Shown here one piece after another: positions 34,260-41,736 of a DNA stretch of 64,000 bases. This stretch comes from V1-33 sp964523105 (lineage in GTDB: Bacteria > Verrucomicrobiota > Verrucomicrobiia > Verrucomicrobiales > V1-33). Each line of letters begins with the position of its first letter. Position 1 is the first letter of the stretch. The notes under the pieces are model-generated. The model made no database searches and was not told the origin of the DNA. It saw only the letters and a list, made by a program, of their open reading frames with translations. The stretch is from positions 1 through 64,000 of the forward strand of contig CAZFZN010000017.1 in the NCBI GenBank assembly GCA_964523105.1, in the 5' to 3' direction. The position numbers and the translations under genes are program-made.

Positions 34260-35240
34260 TTACTCCGTGGTGCTGCCGGACGCGGGACGCTGCCATTCGC
34301 GCTTTGGAGGCACGGGCAGCCCGAGCACTTCATAGGCGGTGCGAAAATGCAGCTTGGCAATTTTGCCGAGGAATTCCCCGCCGCGGGCCGCGATGATCTC
34401 AGACGCGACGGCCTTTACACTGGTCGCACCGCGCGGCAGCACCACGCCCAGGCGGTCCGAGGCTTCCTGCATCCAGTTGATGAAGCGTTCCCGCGCCAGA
34501 ATGGAAGCGGCCGCCACGGCGATATCACTCTCGCCTTTGGTGCGCTGCTCCAGAACCAGTCCGCTGGATTTCGCGCGCGGCCCCAGCGCCCGCTGCAGCA
34601 CTGTTTCCTCGGCAAACTGATCGCTCAGGGCGCGGGGACAGTCCGGGCGCTTTTCGAGGAGCGCCTCGATCACGCGACTGTGGCCCCACGCGAGCAGGCG
34701 GTTGAGGCTTTTGAACTTTGGATAGAGCGAATTGTAGCGCCCGGGTCCCATGCTGACGACTTCCCATGCCAGGCCCGGCGCGGAACGAATCGCGTCCGCG
34801 AGGGAACGGATGCGGCTGTCGCTGGTGATGGCCTTGCTGTCCTGCACGCCGGCTTCGCGCAGCCGGTGCGCGAGGTCGCGGTCCGTAAAGACACCGGCGA
34901 TCACCAGCGGACCGAAGAAGTCGCCTTTGCCGCTTTCATCGATGCCGAAATGCGGCGCGAACATCGCCGGATTTTGCACCTCCTCGTAGCCCAGCTCCGC
35001 CACCCCGAGAACTTCCGGCTCCAGCAGGAACCTGACGAAATCCTCCAGCCCCCGGCCCTGCACGAGAATTTTCGGGCCCTTCTGATAGACCGCCACGGCA
35101 GTCTTGTCTTTGCGGGCCGCGAAGAGAGTGTGCTCCTTGTCTTCGAATTGCCAGCCGCGGCCGGTGAGGACTTCGCGGAGACGGGCCGCCTGCTCGACGG
35201 TGAGGGAACGCGTATAACTGTGGCGGGCGGCAGCGGGCAT
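34260..35240 (-). CDS. rnhC: Ribonuclease HIII
   Basis: A 326-residue RNase H that cleaves RNA in RNA-DNA hybrids. The N-terminal ~90 residues form the TBP-like substrate-binding domain of RNase HIII. The catalytic motif GIDESGKGDFFGPLV has Asp101 and Glu102, the DESGKGD signature that separates HIII from HII. QDSKAITSD and the KGESDIAVAAASILARE acidic segment follow. Start at 35240 (MPAAARHSYT) was chosen; the upstream in-frame part includes a group II intron-like piece. Confidence 0.95.
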   Translation of the reverse strand: MPAAARHSYTRSLTVEQAARLREVLTGRGWQFEDKEHTLFAARKDKTAVAVYQKGPKILVQGRGLEDFVRFLLEPEVLGVAELGYEEVQNPAMFAPHFGIDESGKGDFFGPLVIAGVFTDRDLAHRLREAGVQDSKAITSDSRIRSLADAIRSAPGLAWEVVSMGPGRYNSLYPKFKSLNRLLAWGHSRVIEALLEKRPDCPRALSDQFAEETVLQRALGPRAKSSGLVLEQRTKGESDIAVAAASILARERFINWMQEASDRLGVVLPRGATSVKAVASEIIAARGGEFLGKIAKLHFRTAYEVLGLPVPPKREWQRPASGSTTE

Positions 35241-35597
35241 GGGAGAGGGAGCCAGTGGAGCGGAGAGGAGACGGCAATGACGCGTCGCGCTCCCCCCGTC
35301 AAACCGGACGTGCGGATTTCCCGCAACCGGCCTTCGCTTCCGGGCACGCTTCCACAGAGCATTCAGAGTTCGATGAGCCCATCGCTTCCCCTCTTTGGCT
35401 TTGCGGCCGGGGTTGCTTCGCTCCGTCCGCTCCTGCGGGGCAGCCTCCTGCGCCGGCCGGCTGTCCCCGCTGACCGCCCGCCGCCGGTGGTATTGTTTGC
35501 GTCGTGGCACCGGGACGCGACGAGCAATGACGGTTGACGCTCCGGGCTCGCGCTCATAATCGCCTGCTCAACCCTCACTCCCCCCTCAAATCCCGCG
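35241..35597. other. Intergenic region between rnhC and purC
   Basis: No gene supported. It holds a group II intron-like fragment on the minus strand at 35291-35342 and the divergent promoter region of rnhC and purC. Outside the fragment no clear promoter was recognised. Confidence 0.5.
35291..35342 (-). mobile_element. Probable group II intron remnant
   Basis: On the minus strand this reads GCGGGAAATCCGCACGTCCG and on into GGTTTGACGGGGGG. It closely resembles the conserved stem-loop of bacterial group II introns (a hairpin with CCGG flanks and CGCACGTCCGGTTTGA-type 3' side). The hairpin has CCGG at 35304-35307 and 35327-35330, with TGCGG/CCGCA inside. In one frame it translates as GNPHVRFDGG, a peptide often mis-annotated at group II intron remnants. 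There is no reverse transcriptase gene, so only a fragment remains. Confidence 0.5.
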
Positions 35598-36317
35598 ATG
35601 GACCTGATCTACGAAGGCAAGGCGAAGAAGCTCTTCACCACGGAAAACCCCAACGAACTGCGCATGGTGTTCAAAGATGACGCCACCGCCTTCAACGGGG
35701 AGAAGAAGGCGAGCTTCGCGGACAAGGGCCGGCTCAACAAACGCCTCAGTCTGCTGCTTTACGAACTGCTCGAGAAGGACGGCGTCGCGACGCATTTTGT
35801 GAGCGATGACGGCGAGGAATCGCTCATCGTGAAGCGCGTGGAGATCGTGCCCATCGAAGTGGTGATCCGCAATATCGTCGCCGGCAGTTTGAAGAAGCGC
35901 ACCGGCCTGCCGGAAGGCCAGCGCCTGCGCCAGCCGATCATCGAGTGCTATTACAAGAGCGATGCCCTGGGTGATCCGATGATCAACGACGAGCACATTC
36001 GCGAGCTGAACCTGGCGCGCGGCGACGAACTGGAGAAGATCAAGCGCAGCGCACTCAAGGTGAACCGCACCCTGAGCCAGTTCTTCGCCGGCGCCGGGCT
36101 CACGCTGGTGGATTTCAAACTGGAATACGGCCGCCTTTTCCCTGACAAACACAACATCGTCCTCGCCGACGAGATCAGCCCCGACACCTGCCGCCTGTGG
36201 GACGCCGAAACCGGCGAGAAGCTGGACAAGGACCGCTTCCGTCAGGATCTCGGCGATCTCACTGAAGGCTACGCCAAAGTTCTCTCCCGTGTCGAACATG
36301 CCCTCGCTGCAAGCTGA
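35598..36317 (+). CDS. purC: Phosphoribosylaminoimidazole-succinocarboxamide synthase
   Basis: A 239-residue enzyme of de novo purine synthesis (SAICAR synthase), full length. The ATP-grasp-like start YEGKAKKLFTTENPNELRM, the VEIVPIEVVIRNIVAGSLKK segment and LADEISPDTCRLWDAETGEK are signature motifs. It overlaps the next small gene by 20 bases. Confidence 0.97.
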   Translation: MDLIYEGKAKKLFTTENPNELRMVFKDDATAFNGEKKASFADKGRLNKRLSLLLYELLEKDGVATHFVSDDGEESLIVKRVEIVPIEVVIRNIVAGSLKKRTGLPEGQRLRQPIIECYYKSDALGDPMINDEHIRELNLARGDELEKIKRSALKVNRTLSQFFAGAGLTLVDFKLEYGRLFPDKHNIVLADEISPDTCRLWDAETGEKLDKDRFRQDLGDLTEGYAKVLSRVEHALAAS

Positions 36318-36759
36318 AGTCGCCGGCCGCTACGATCACGCCGCGGACGCCAACCACCTCCTCTACACCCCGCTCTCCCGGGCCCTCACAGCGCGGGAGA
36401 CGCGGTGCTACACGGTGGATTACGAAGGCGACGGCGATGCGCTCACGGCTTTCCTCACCAAAGTTCTGGCTGACCCGGTAAGCCATGCCCTGACCACCGG
36501 TGAAGCTCCCGCGCTCAGCGGCTGTTCCTTCATGCTCGACTACGGCATGAAGGGCGGGGCGCTCGATTTGGAGAAGGAAACGATCCTCGCCCACCACCGC
36601 GGCGACGCGAATCCCGGCTTCATCATCCACTCGCTGCGCATCCATCGCCGGCTCTACATCTTCGACGCGGAGAAGCATCCCGACACCCCGCAGCTGGCCG
36701 GCCGCTTTGTCCGCGACATCGTGAATCCGGCGATTCACACCTGGCGCGTGCACAGCTGA
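36298..36759 (+). CDS. Conserved-looking small protein overlapping purC
   Basis: A 153-residue hypothetical protein with no signal peptide or membrane segment. Features: ALTAFLTKVLADPVSHAL and a C-terminal IHRRLYIFDAEKHPDTPQ. No family recognised. The ATG 36298 overlaps the end of purC by 20 bases; a GTG at 36289 is an alternative. The tight overlap and same strand suggest translational coupling. Followed after 23 bases by the cobalamin adenosyltransferase. Confidence 0.65.
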   Translation: MPSLQAEVAGRYDHAADANHLLYTPLSRALTARETRCYTVDYEGDGDALTAFLTKVLADPVSHALTTGEAPALSGCSFMLDYGMKGGALDLEKETILAHHRGDANPGFIIHSLRIHRRLYIFDAEKHPDTPQLAGRFVRDIVNPAIHTWRVHS

Positions 36760-36782
36760 ACCCCGCGGCCGCGTCTTGCGCC

Positions 36783-37340
36783 ATGAGCATCACGACGAAA
36801 CACGGCGACGGCGGGCGGACGCGGCTGATTTTCGGCGAAGCCGCCGGCAAGGAACACCCCGCGATCGCCGCGGTGGGGGAGGCGGATGAACTCAATGCCG
36901 TGCTCGGAGTGACGCGGCTGCACGTGCGGGATGAATTCGTGAAGTGCCTCATCGCGAGAGCCCAGCAGGACCTCGTGGCGCTGATGGGACAGCTCTCAGC
37001 GGGGAGGAAGAACGCGGAGCGCTACGCTGCGGCGGGATTCCGCCGCATCGGGGACGCGGAGGTGGCGCGGCTGACGGAGGAGGGAGCGCAACTGGAGGCG
37101 GCGTTTCCTGACGGATTCCGCACCTGGTCCGTGCCAGGGGAATCCGGCAGCCAGGGCGGTGCCCATCTGGAACTGGCGCGCTGTGTGTGCCGGCGGGCGG
37201 AACGTGCCGCGGCCGCGCTGGGCGACAACGCGGAGCCGGCGGTGCTGGCGTGGCTGAACCGGCTCAGCGACGTATTGTGGCTGTGCGCCAGACTGGAGGA
37301 GCGCAGCGGCGGAGCTTCCTCCCCGGCCAGGGACGTCTGA
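36783..37340 (+). CDS. Cob(I)yrinic acid a,c-diamide adenosyltransferase (PduO type)
   Basis: A 185-residue PduO/MMAB-type enzyme that adenosylates cob(I)alamin using ATP. The ATP-binding N-terminus KHGDGGRTRLIFG, the GEADELNAVLG motif and the C-terminal RCVCRRAERA and LNRLSDVLWLCAR motifs are present. It supplies coenzyme B12, relevant to B12-dependent enzymes elsewhere; a B12-binding radical SAM protein is encoded at 23580. Confidence 0.9.
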   Translation: MSITTKHGDGGRTRLIFGEAAGKEHPAIAAVGEADELNAVLGVTRLHVRDEFVKCLIARAQQDLVALMGQLSAGRKNAERYAAAGFRRIGDAEVARLTEEGAQLEAAFPDGFRTWSVPGESGSQGGAHLELARCVCRRAERAAAALGDNAEPAVLAWLNRLSDVLWLCARLEERSGGASSPARDV

Positions 37341-37973
37341 CTAACGGCGGCCCCGCACCGCCGCTGTGCAGGCACGGGTATATGCCTCAGAATCATCAGC
37401 TGTCAGGATTCCGCTCACAATGACGACGCGCCGGGCTCCCGCGGCCAGCACCGCGGGCAGGTTCTCCAGTTTGATGCCGCCGATGCAGAAAACGGGCAAT
37501 TCCACGCGCCGGTGCACCTCCGCGATGTCGTCCATGCCGACGGGGATGTAATCCGGCTTGGTGGGCGTGGCGAAGATCGGGCCGAACCCGATGTAGTCAG
37601 GCTGCTGCGCCGCGCCGGCCTCCGCCTGGGCGGGGCTGTGCGTGGAGAGGCCGATGATTTTTCCCGGGCCGGCAAGGCGGCGCGACTCCTCAACACGCAA
37701 ATCCTCCTGCCCGACGTGCACCCCCTCCACGCCGGTCTCCGCAGCGAGCGCGGGATGGTCGTTGAGGATGAAGGGAACGCCCGCGGCGCGTGACAGCGGA
37801 TGGAGCTGACGCGCAAGTTCGGCAATGCGGTCCGGCGGCAGATCCTTGGCGCGCAACTGCACCACGTCCACGCCGCCGCGCAGCATCGCCGCCAGCATGG
37901 CGGACATCGCATCCGGCGCGCAGTAGCCGGTGTCGAGAATGCCGTAGAGCCGGCAGTGGTCGATCGGTTTCAT
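37341..37973 (-). CDS. thiE: Thiamine-phosphate synthase
   Basis: A 210-residue TIM-barrel protein. It joins HMP-PP and thiazole-P to thiamine phosphate. Motifs VVQLRAKDLPPDRI, FILNDHPALA, GVHVGQEDLRVEE, IGLSTHSPAQA, YIGFGPIFATPTKP and FCIGGIKLEN match ThiE. It is convergent with the adenosyltransferase: the two stop codons abut without overlap. The start at 37973 was picked over an upstream in-frame ATG since the extra residues are not protein-like. No other thiamine gene is near, and TenI is a possible alternative. Confidence 0.9.
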   Translation of the reverse strand: MKPIDHCRLYGILDTGYCAPDAMSAMLAAMLRGGVDVVQLRAKDLPPDRIAELARQLHPLSRAAGVPFILNDHPALAAETGVEGVHVGQEDLRVEESRRLAGPGKIIGLSTHSPAQAEAGAAQQPDYIGFGPIFATPTKPDYIPVGMDDIAEVHRRVELPVFCIGGIKLENLPAVLAAGARRVVIVSGILTADDSEAYTRACTAAVRGRR

Positions 37974-38160
37974 GGAGTCACCGGAAGCGGCCCCGGCCGG
38001 AAATTCAAGCCTGACGGTGCGGCGCTTCCATTTATCCTGAAAAGGAAAATGGAGCGGAAGAAAACCGCAGCCGACCGAAGGGAACCGGAGCGCAGCGGAG
38101 ATAGCCGCAGGCAAACAGGCGAACAATTCATCTTAACTGATGAGCCAAATGGAAACTGAT

Positions 38161-38262
38161 TCACACGGATTGACGCATGAATTCGGATTCACTCCCCGGA
38201 GGAGGATTCCCGTGAACACAACTTGCTGAGTATCCGTGTTCATCAGGGTCCATCGGGGGTTC
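38161..38262. repeat. Inverted-repeat dispersed element, copy B (degenerate)
   Basis: The right arm at 38232-38262 (ATCCGTGTTCATCAGGGTCC and on) matches the right arm of the element at 29536-29636 closely. The left side (TCACACGGATTGACGCATGA at 38161) keeps only part of the arm. It is taken as a diverged copy of the same dispersed element. Confidence 0.6.
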
Positions 38263-38319
38263 AATTTCCCTCTTAATGCCTCAGTAGTGAAAAGTGGCCA
38301 TGTTTGCGACGATATTGCC

Positions 38320-38547
38320 GCCCCAACGGGGCCGACACACCAAAGCCCGGGGCAAACGAGGAACGAGTGCAGCCCCGGGTGACGTGCCCACAATGTCAGG
38401 CAGCCCAGCCCTGAATGGGCGGGACAAATTCCCCCGCCCCGGGTGGTGCCCCGCCCTGTCAGGGCTGAGACAAAAGGTGACTGGTTACCCGGGGCTGCGC
38501 TCCTGCGTCGCTGGCCCCGGGCTTTGGTGCCTGGCCCCGTTGGGGCC
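38320..38547. repeat. Large nested palindromic element
   Basis: Outer arms are GCCCCAACGGGGCC at 38320-38333 and GGCCCCGTTGGGGCC at 38533-38547. Next inside are AAAGCCCGGGGC near 38342-38353 and GCCCCGGGCTTT near 38514-38525. Further in are GCAGCCCCGGGT (38371-38382) and ACCCGGGGCTGC (38487-38498). Innermost are CAGCCCTG (38403-38410) and its partner CAGGGCTG (38459-38466). All arms are in order as one 228-base nested inverted repeat. It resembles the GC-rich dispersed palindromes of Planctomycetes and Verrucomicrobia, often mis-annotated as short proteins. Non-coding. Confidence 0.75.
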
Positions 38548-38606
38548 GATTGGCTCCGGCTTCGCCGGGTTAGGGGTTAACCATTTCTGACAGAGCGGCG
38601 GGTTGA

Positions 38607-38628
38607 TTCACACTTTGCAAAGTGTGAA
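38607..38628. promoter_or_regulatory. Perfect 22-bp palindrome, operator-like
   Basis: TTCACACTTTG at 38607-38617 is followed directly by its exact reverse complement CAAAGTGTGAA at 38618-38628. It is AT-richer than its surroundings. It lies 250 bases before the amidase start and could be a binding site for a dimeric regulator or part of a dispersed repeat. Confidence 0.55.
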
Positions 38629-38878
38629 ACAGCTGCCTTCGCGGGAGATTCATGGCTGGTGCACCCTGTCCCGGTTCCGCGCGGCAGCAGGGAACTTCTC
38701 CTCCGGTCGTGTTCGCCCGACGCCCGGCTTAGATGCCCCCTGACAGTCACGCCGCATCCCCAGGGGGCCTGGGAGGCGGGATTGGATGACGGCTTGCACA
38801 GGTCCCGCGGAGGATTCCCCGGGAAACCTGTGCGGGGCTTGCAATCCCCCTCCGCGTCTCCACGCTCGCTCCTTCTCC
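38629..38878. other. Upstream region of amidase
   Basis: No gene supported. GCACAGGT at 38796-38803 pairs with ACCTGTGC at 38826-38833 around a 22-base GC-rich loop. This hairpin lies just before the amidase start and may influence its expression or be another repeat. No ribosome-binding site stands out. Confidence 0.4.
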
Positions 38879-39580
38879 ATGAAATGTCTTCTCCTCCTGC
38901 CGCTGCTTCTTCTCACCGCCTGCTCCACGCCGTCGTCCGCAGGGAAGAGCGCACTCGGGAACCGCCCCGGGCCGCGCGGCTTTCGCACGGTGGTCATCGA
39001 TGCGGGTCATGGCGGACACGACAGCGGTGCGGTCAGCCGCAGCACGGGCAACAGGGAGAAGCATCTCGCGCTCGACACCGCGCATCGGCTCCAGGCGGAA
39101 CTCGGCGGTGACTTTCGTGTCGTGCAGCTGCGCAACGGCGACCGTTTTGTGGAACTCGATCAACGCGTGGCGCGCGCCAGCCGGGCCGGCGACGTGCTGG
39201 TGAGCATTCATTATAACGCCGGTCCCTCGTGGCTTCGCGGACCGGAGACGTATTACTGGCGCGTGGACAGCTACAGCCTTGCGCGGCGCATTCAGCAGCA
39301 CCTTGCCGCGGTCAGTTCCGGGGAAAACAGCCGCGGGCTGGTGCGGCGGAGGCTGCGGCTGACGCGGAATCCCTCCATCCCCTGCGTCCTGGTGGAATGC
39401 GGCTATCTATCCAATCCGGCGGAGGCGCGGCTTTGCGCCAATCCCGCCTACCGGCAGCGGCTGGCCGCCGCGATCGCCGCAGCCATCCGGCAACAGGCGG
39501 CCCGCGGCGATGCGGGCATGGGACCGCTGCCGCGCCACATTGACGCCCCGCCCAGCCGTGCCACAGATGCACGGGATTAA
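38879..39580 (+). CDS. N-acetylmuramoyl-L-alanine amidase (Amidase_3), lipoprotein
   Basis: A 233-residue zinc amidase that cuts the amide bond between N-acetylmuramic acid and L-alanine of peptidoglycan. The lipobox MKCLLLLPLLLLTAC places lipidated Cys15. The Amidase_3 motifs are VVIDAGHGGHDSGAV (zinc His) with a second zinc ligand expected near SIHYNA, and the catalytic Glu in PCVLVECGYLSNPAEA. It lacks an AMIN targeting domain. TerC follows after 23 bases. The start at 38879 gives the clear lipoprotein signal. Confidence 0.9.
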   Translation: MKCLLLLPLLLLTACSTPSSAGKSALGNRPGPRGFRTVVIDAGHGGHDSGAVSRSTGNREKHLALDTAHRLQAELGGDFRVVQLRNGDRFVELDQRVARASRAGDVLVSIHYNAGPSWLRGPETYYWRVDSYSLARRIQQHLAAVSSGENSRGLVRRRLRLTRNPSIPCVLVECGYLSNPAEARLCANPAYRQRLAAAIAAAIRQQAARGDAGMGPLPRHIDAPPSRATDARD

Positions 39581-39603
39581 CGCCCCCCACTCTTCCCTAT
39601 CGC

Positions 39604-40506
39604 ATGATTGCCTTCGCCGAATTTGCCACCTTCACCCTGCCATCATGGCCGGAACTTGCCTCTGCCATCCCGGTTATCATTTCGCTGATCATCATCGAAG
39701 GACTGTTGTCGGTGGATAACGCCCTGGCCATCGCCGCCATGGCCAATCACCTGCCGGAAAAGCAGCGGATCATCGCCCTCCGGCTCGGCATTCTCGGGGC
39801 GTATGCCTTCCGCGGACTGGCGCTGTGGCTGGCCGCCTGGATTCTGCAAACCCCGTGGGTCATGTGGTGCGGCGCCATCTATCTGGTCTATCTGATGTGC
39901 GATCACTTCGCCGGTTCGGTGGAGGAACCCGCCGCGGAGCACCCCGGCAAAATGGCACAGCGGGGATTTTGGGGGACGATCGTTTCCATCGAAATCATGG
40001 ATCTGTCCCTGAGCGTGGACAATGTTCTGGCGGCGGCCGCCATGGACCGGCGTCTCTGGGTGGTCTGCCTCGGCGTCTTCATCGGCATTCTGGCCCTGCG
40101 ACTGGTCGCCGGGTGGTGCCTGGGCCTGCTGAAAAAATACCCGGTGCTGGAGCACACGGCTTTTCTGCTCATCGGCTGGGTGGGATTCATCCTCGTGGGC
40201 GAACTGCTCATGGACTGGCTCAGCCCCCTGCCGCCGCGCGAAGACGGTACGCCCTCCCACCATCATATCGCCGCCTGGCAGAAGTTTGCCGGCATCGCCG
40301 TGATTCTCTTTCTGTCGATAGGATACGGAAGGTCCCCGGGCATTCAGCGGACCCTCAGGCCCGTACTCGCCATTTCCATGCGTCCGGTATTGTTAGTTTC
40401 CCGGACGGTCGGCGGTGTGGTCAACCTGATGATGCTGCCGTTCCTCGCCATCGGTCGCGCCTTCAAACGGCGCCGCGCGGCGAACGCCCCTGATGGCGGC
40501 GCGTGA
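39604..40506 (+). CDS. TerC-family membrane protein
   Basis: A 300-residue integral membrane protein with about seven membrane segments. IIEGLLSVDNALAIAAMA and SIEIMDLSLSVDNVLAAAAM carry the repeated acidic-SVDN motifs typical of TerC, thought to move metals such as manganese out of the cytoplasm. The C-terminal ~60 residues are basic. Role here is inferred from the family. Confidence 0.9.
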   Translation: MIAFAEFATFTLPSWPELASAIPVIISLIIIEGLLSVDNALAIAAMANHLPEKQRIIALRLGILGAYAFRGLALWLAAWILQTPWVMWCGAIYLVYLMCDHFAGSVEEPAAEHPGKMAQRGFWGTIVSIEIMDLSLSVDNVLAAAAMDRRLWVVCLGVFIGILALRLVAGWCLGLLKKYPVLEHTAFLLIGWVGFILVGELLMDWLSPLPPREDGTPSHHHIAAWQKFAGIAVILFLSIGYGRSPGIQRTLRPVLAISMRPVLLVSRTVGGVVNLMMLPFLAIGRAFKRRRAANAPDGGA

Positions 40507-40606
40507 CCTGGCCGGCGCGCACGGGAATGGAAAACCGGCCGCCCCTGCCGCCGCGGGCTGACCTGGCGGGAGAATCCGCTGGCGTCCCGCCCGGGGATTT
40601 CCCATC

Positions 40607-41026
40607 ATGAACGCGCTCATGGATCAGCCCGCTGCGAAAACCAGTCTGCGCCCGCCCGCCTTCTCCCTCACGCACCGCCTGGTGTTGGCTGCGGCCGCGG
40701 CGGGGACGGTGATGACTCTGTGCTGGGCCGCACTGCAGGTGCGCGCAGCAAAAGACGAACTGCGGCAGGTGCGAGCCGCGCAGCCGGCCGCTCCCGCCGC
40801 TCCGGACCGCACCGCCGAACTCGAGCGGAGGCTGGCGGAGGCGGAAGCTCGCGCGCAGAGAGCCGAAACCGAATCCGCGCTGCGCGCCGCGGAGATGGAA
40901 AGGATCATCGATTTCCTCCGTCAGGAGAATGCCGCCGCCCAGCAGACCATCGAGCGCCTGAGCAATCCGGCACCGCCGGAAAGGCCGGAGAATCCCGGCG
41001 CGAAGGCGGGGGAGCCGGAACGCTGA
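40607..41026 (+). CDS. Membrane-anchored coiled-coil protein
   Basis: A 139-residue protein. One membrane segment near residues 25-45 (LVLAAAAAGTVMTLCWAALQ). Then a long Ala/Glu-rich coiled coil (ELERRLAEAEARAQRAETES). Then a Pro/Gly-rich tail. No family recognised. Same strand as TerC and plsY. Confidence 0.6.
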   Translation: MNALMDQPAAKTSLRPPAFSLTHRLVLAAAAAGTVMTLCWAALQVRAAKDELRQVRAAQPAAPAAPDRTAELERRLAEAEARAQRAETESALRAAEMERIIDFLRQENAAAQQTIERLSNPAPPERPENPGAKAGEPER

Positions 41027-41097
41027 CACCGCCGGCCGGGGGCGCTTTTCCATTTGCCGGTTCTCCCGGGGCTTTCTAGTCTCGGCCCGGATTTCCG

Positions 41098-41736
41098 ATG
41101 TCACCGCTCGCCGCCAGCGTCATCCTCCTCGCGTGCTACGCCCTAGGGTGCGTGCTGCCGTCGTACTATGCCGTGAAGTGGCAACACGGCGGCGATCTGC
41201 GTGAACTGGGCTCGGGCAATCCGGGAGCGACCAATGCCGGCCGCGTGCTCGGCCGCACGGCTTACGTCGTGCTGGCCCTGCTGGACGTTCTCAAAGGCTG
41301 GCTGGCCATGAAAATCGCGCTCGCCTGCGGCCTGACTTATCTCTGGCTGGCGGGCGCGGGACTCGCCGTGGTGGCCGGACACCTGTGGCCGGCGCAACTG
41401 GGATTCCGCGGCGGCAAAGGCATCGCCACCGCCTACGGCGTGATTCTGTTTTACTCGCCCCTGACGGCACTGCTCATGTGGGCGGTGCTGGGGCTGAGCT
41501 ATCCCTTTCTGCGCAGCGCGACCGCTGCTGCCATGCTGGCATTTCTCAGCGCCCCGGCCGTGGCCGGCCTGCTGGGTGAGGGTCCGGTGCCGCTGGGGCT
41601 CATGGCGGTGCTCGCTCTCACCGTGATCTTCACCCACCGGCGCAATTTGCATAACACTCTGCTCCGCCGGCGGCCGGCGTCTCCCGAAGCTCCCGCCCCT
41701 GCTGTATCCGCAACGAACTCCTCCTCCACTGCATGA
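41098..41736 (+). CDS. plsY: Glycerol-3-phosphate acyltransferase PlsY
   Basis: A 212-residue integral membrane enzyme that moves an acyl group from acyl-phosphate to glycerol-3-phosphate, the first step of phosphatidic acid synthesis. Conserved motifs are ELGSGNPGATNAGRVLG (motif 1), AGHLWPAQLGFRGGKGIATA (motif 2) and a later ThrHis region. Its stop overlaps the next gene by 4 bases. Confidence 0.95.
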   Translation: MSPLAASVILLACYALGCVLPSYYAVKWQHGGDLRELGSGNPGATNAGRVLGRTAYVVLALLDVLKGWLAMKIALACGLTYLWLAGAGLAVVAGHLWPAQLGFRGGKGIATAYGVILFYSPLTALLMWAVLGLSYPFLRSATAAAMLAFLSAPAVAGLLGEGPVPLGLMAVLALTVIFTHRRNLHNTLLRRRPASPEAPAPAVSATNSSSTA

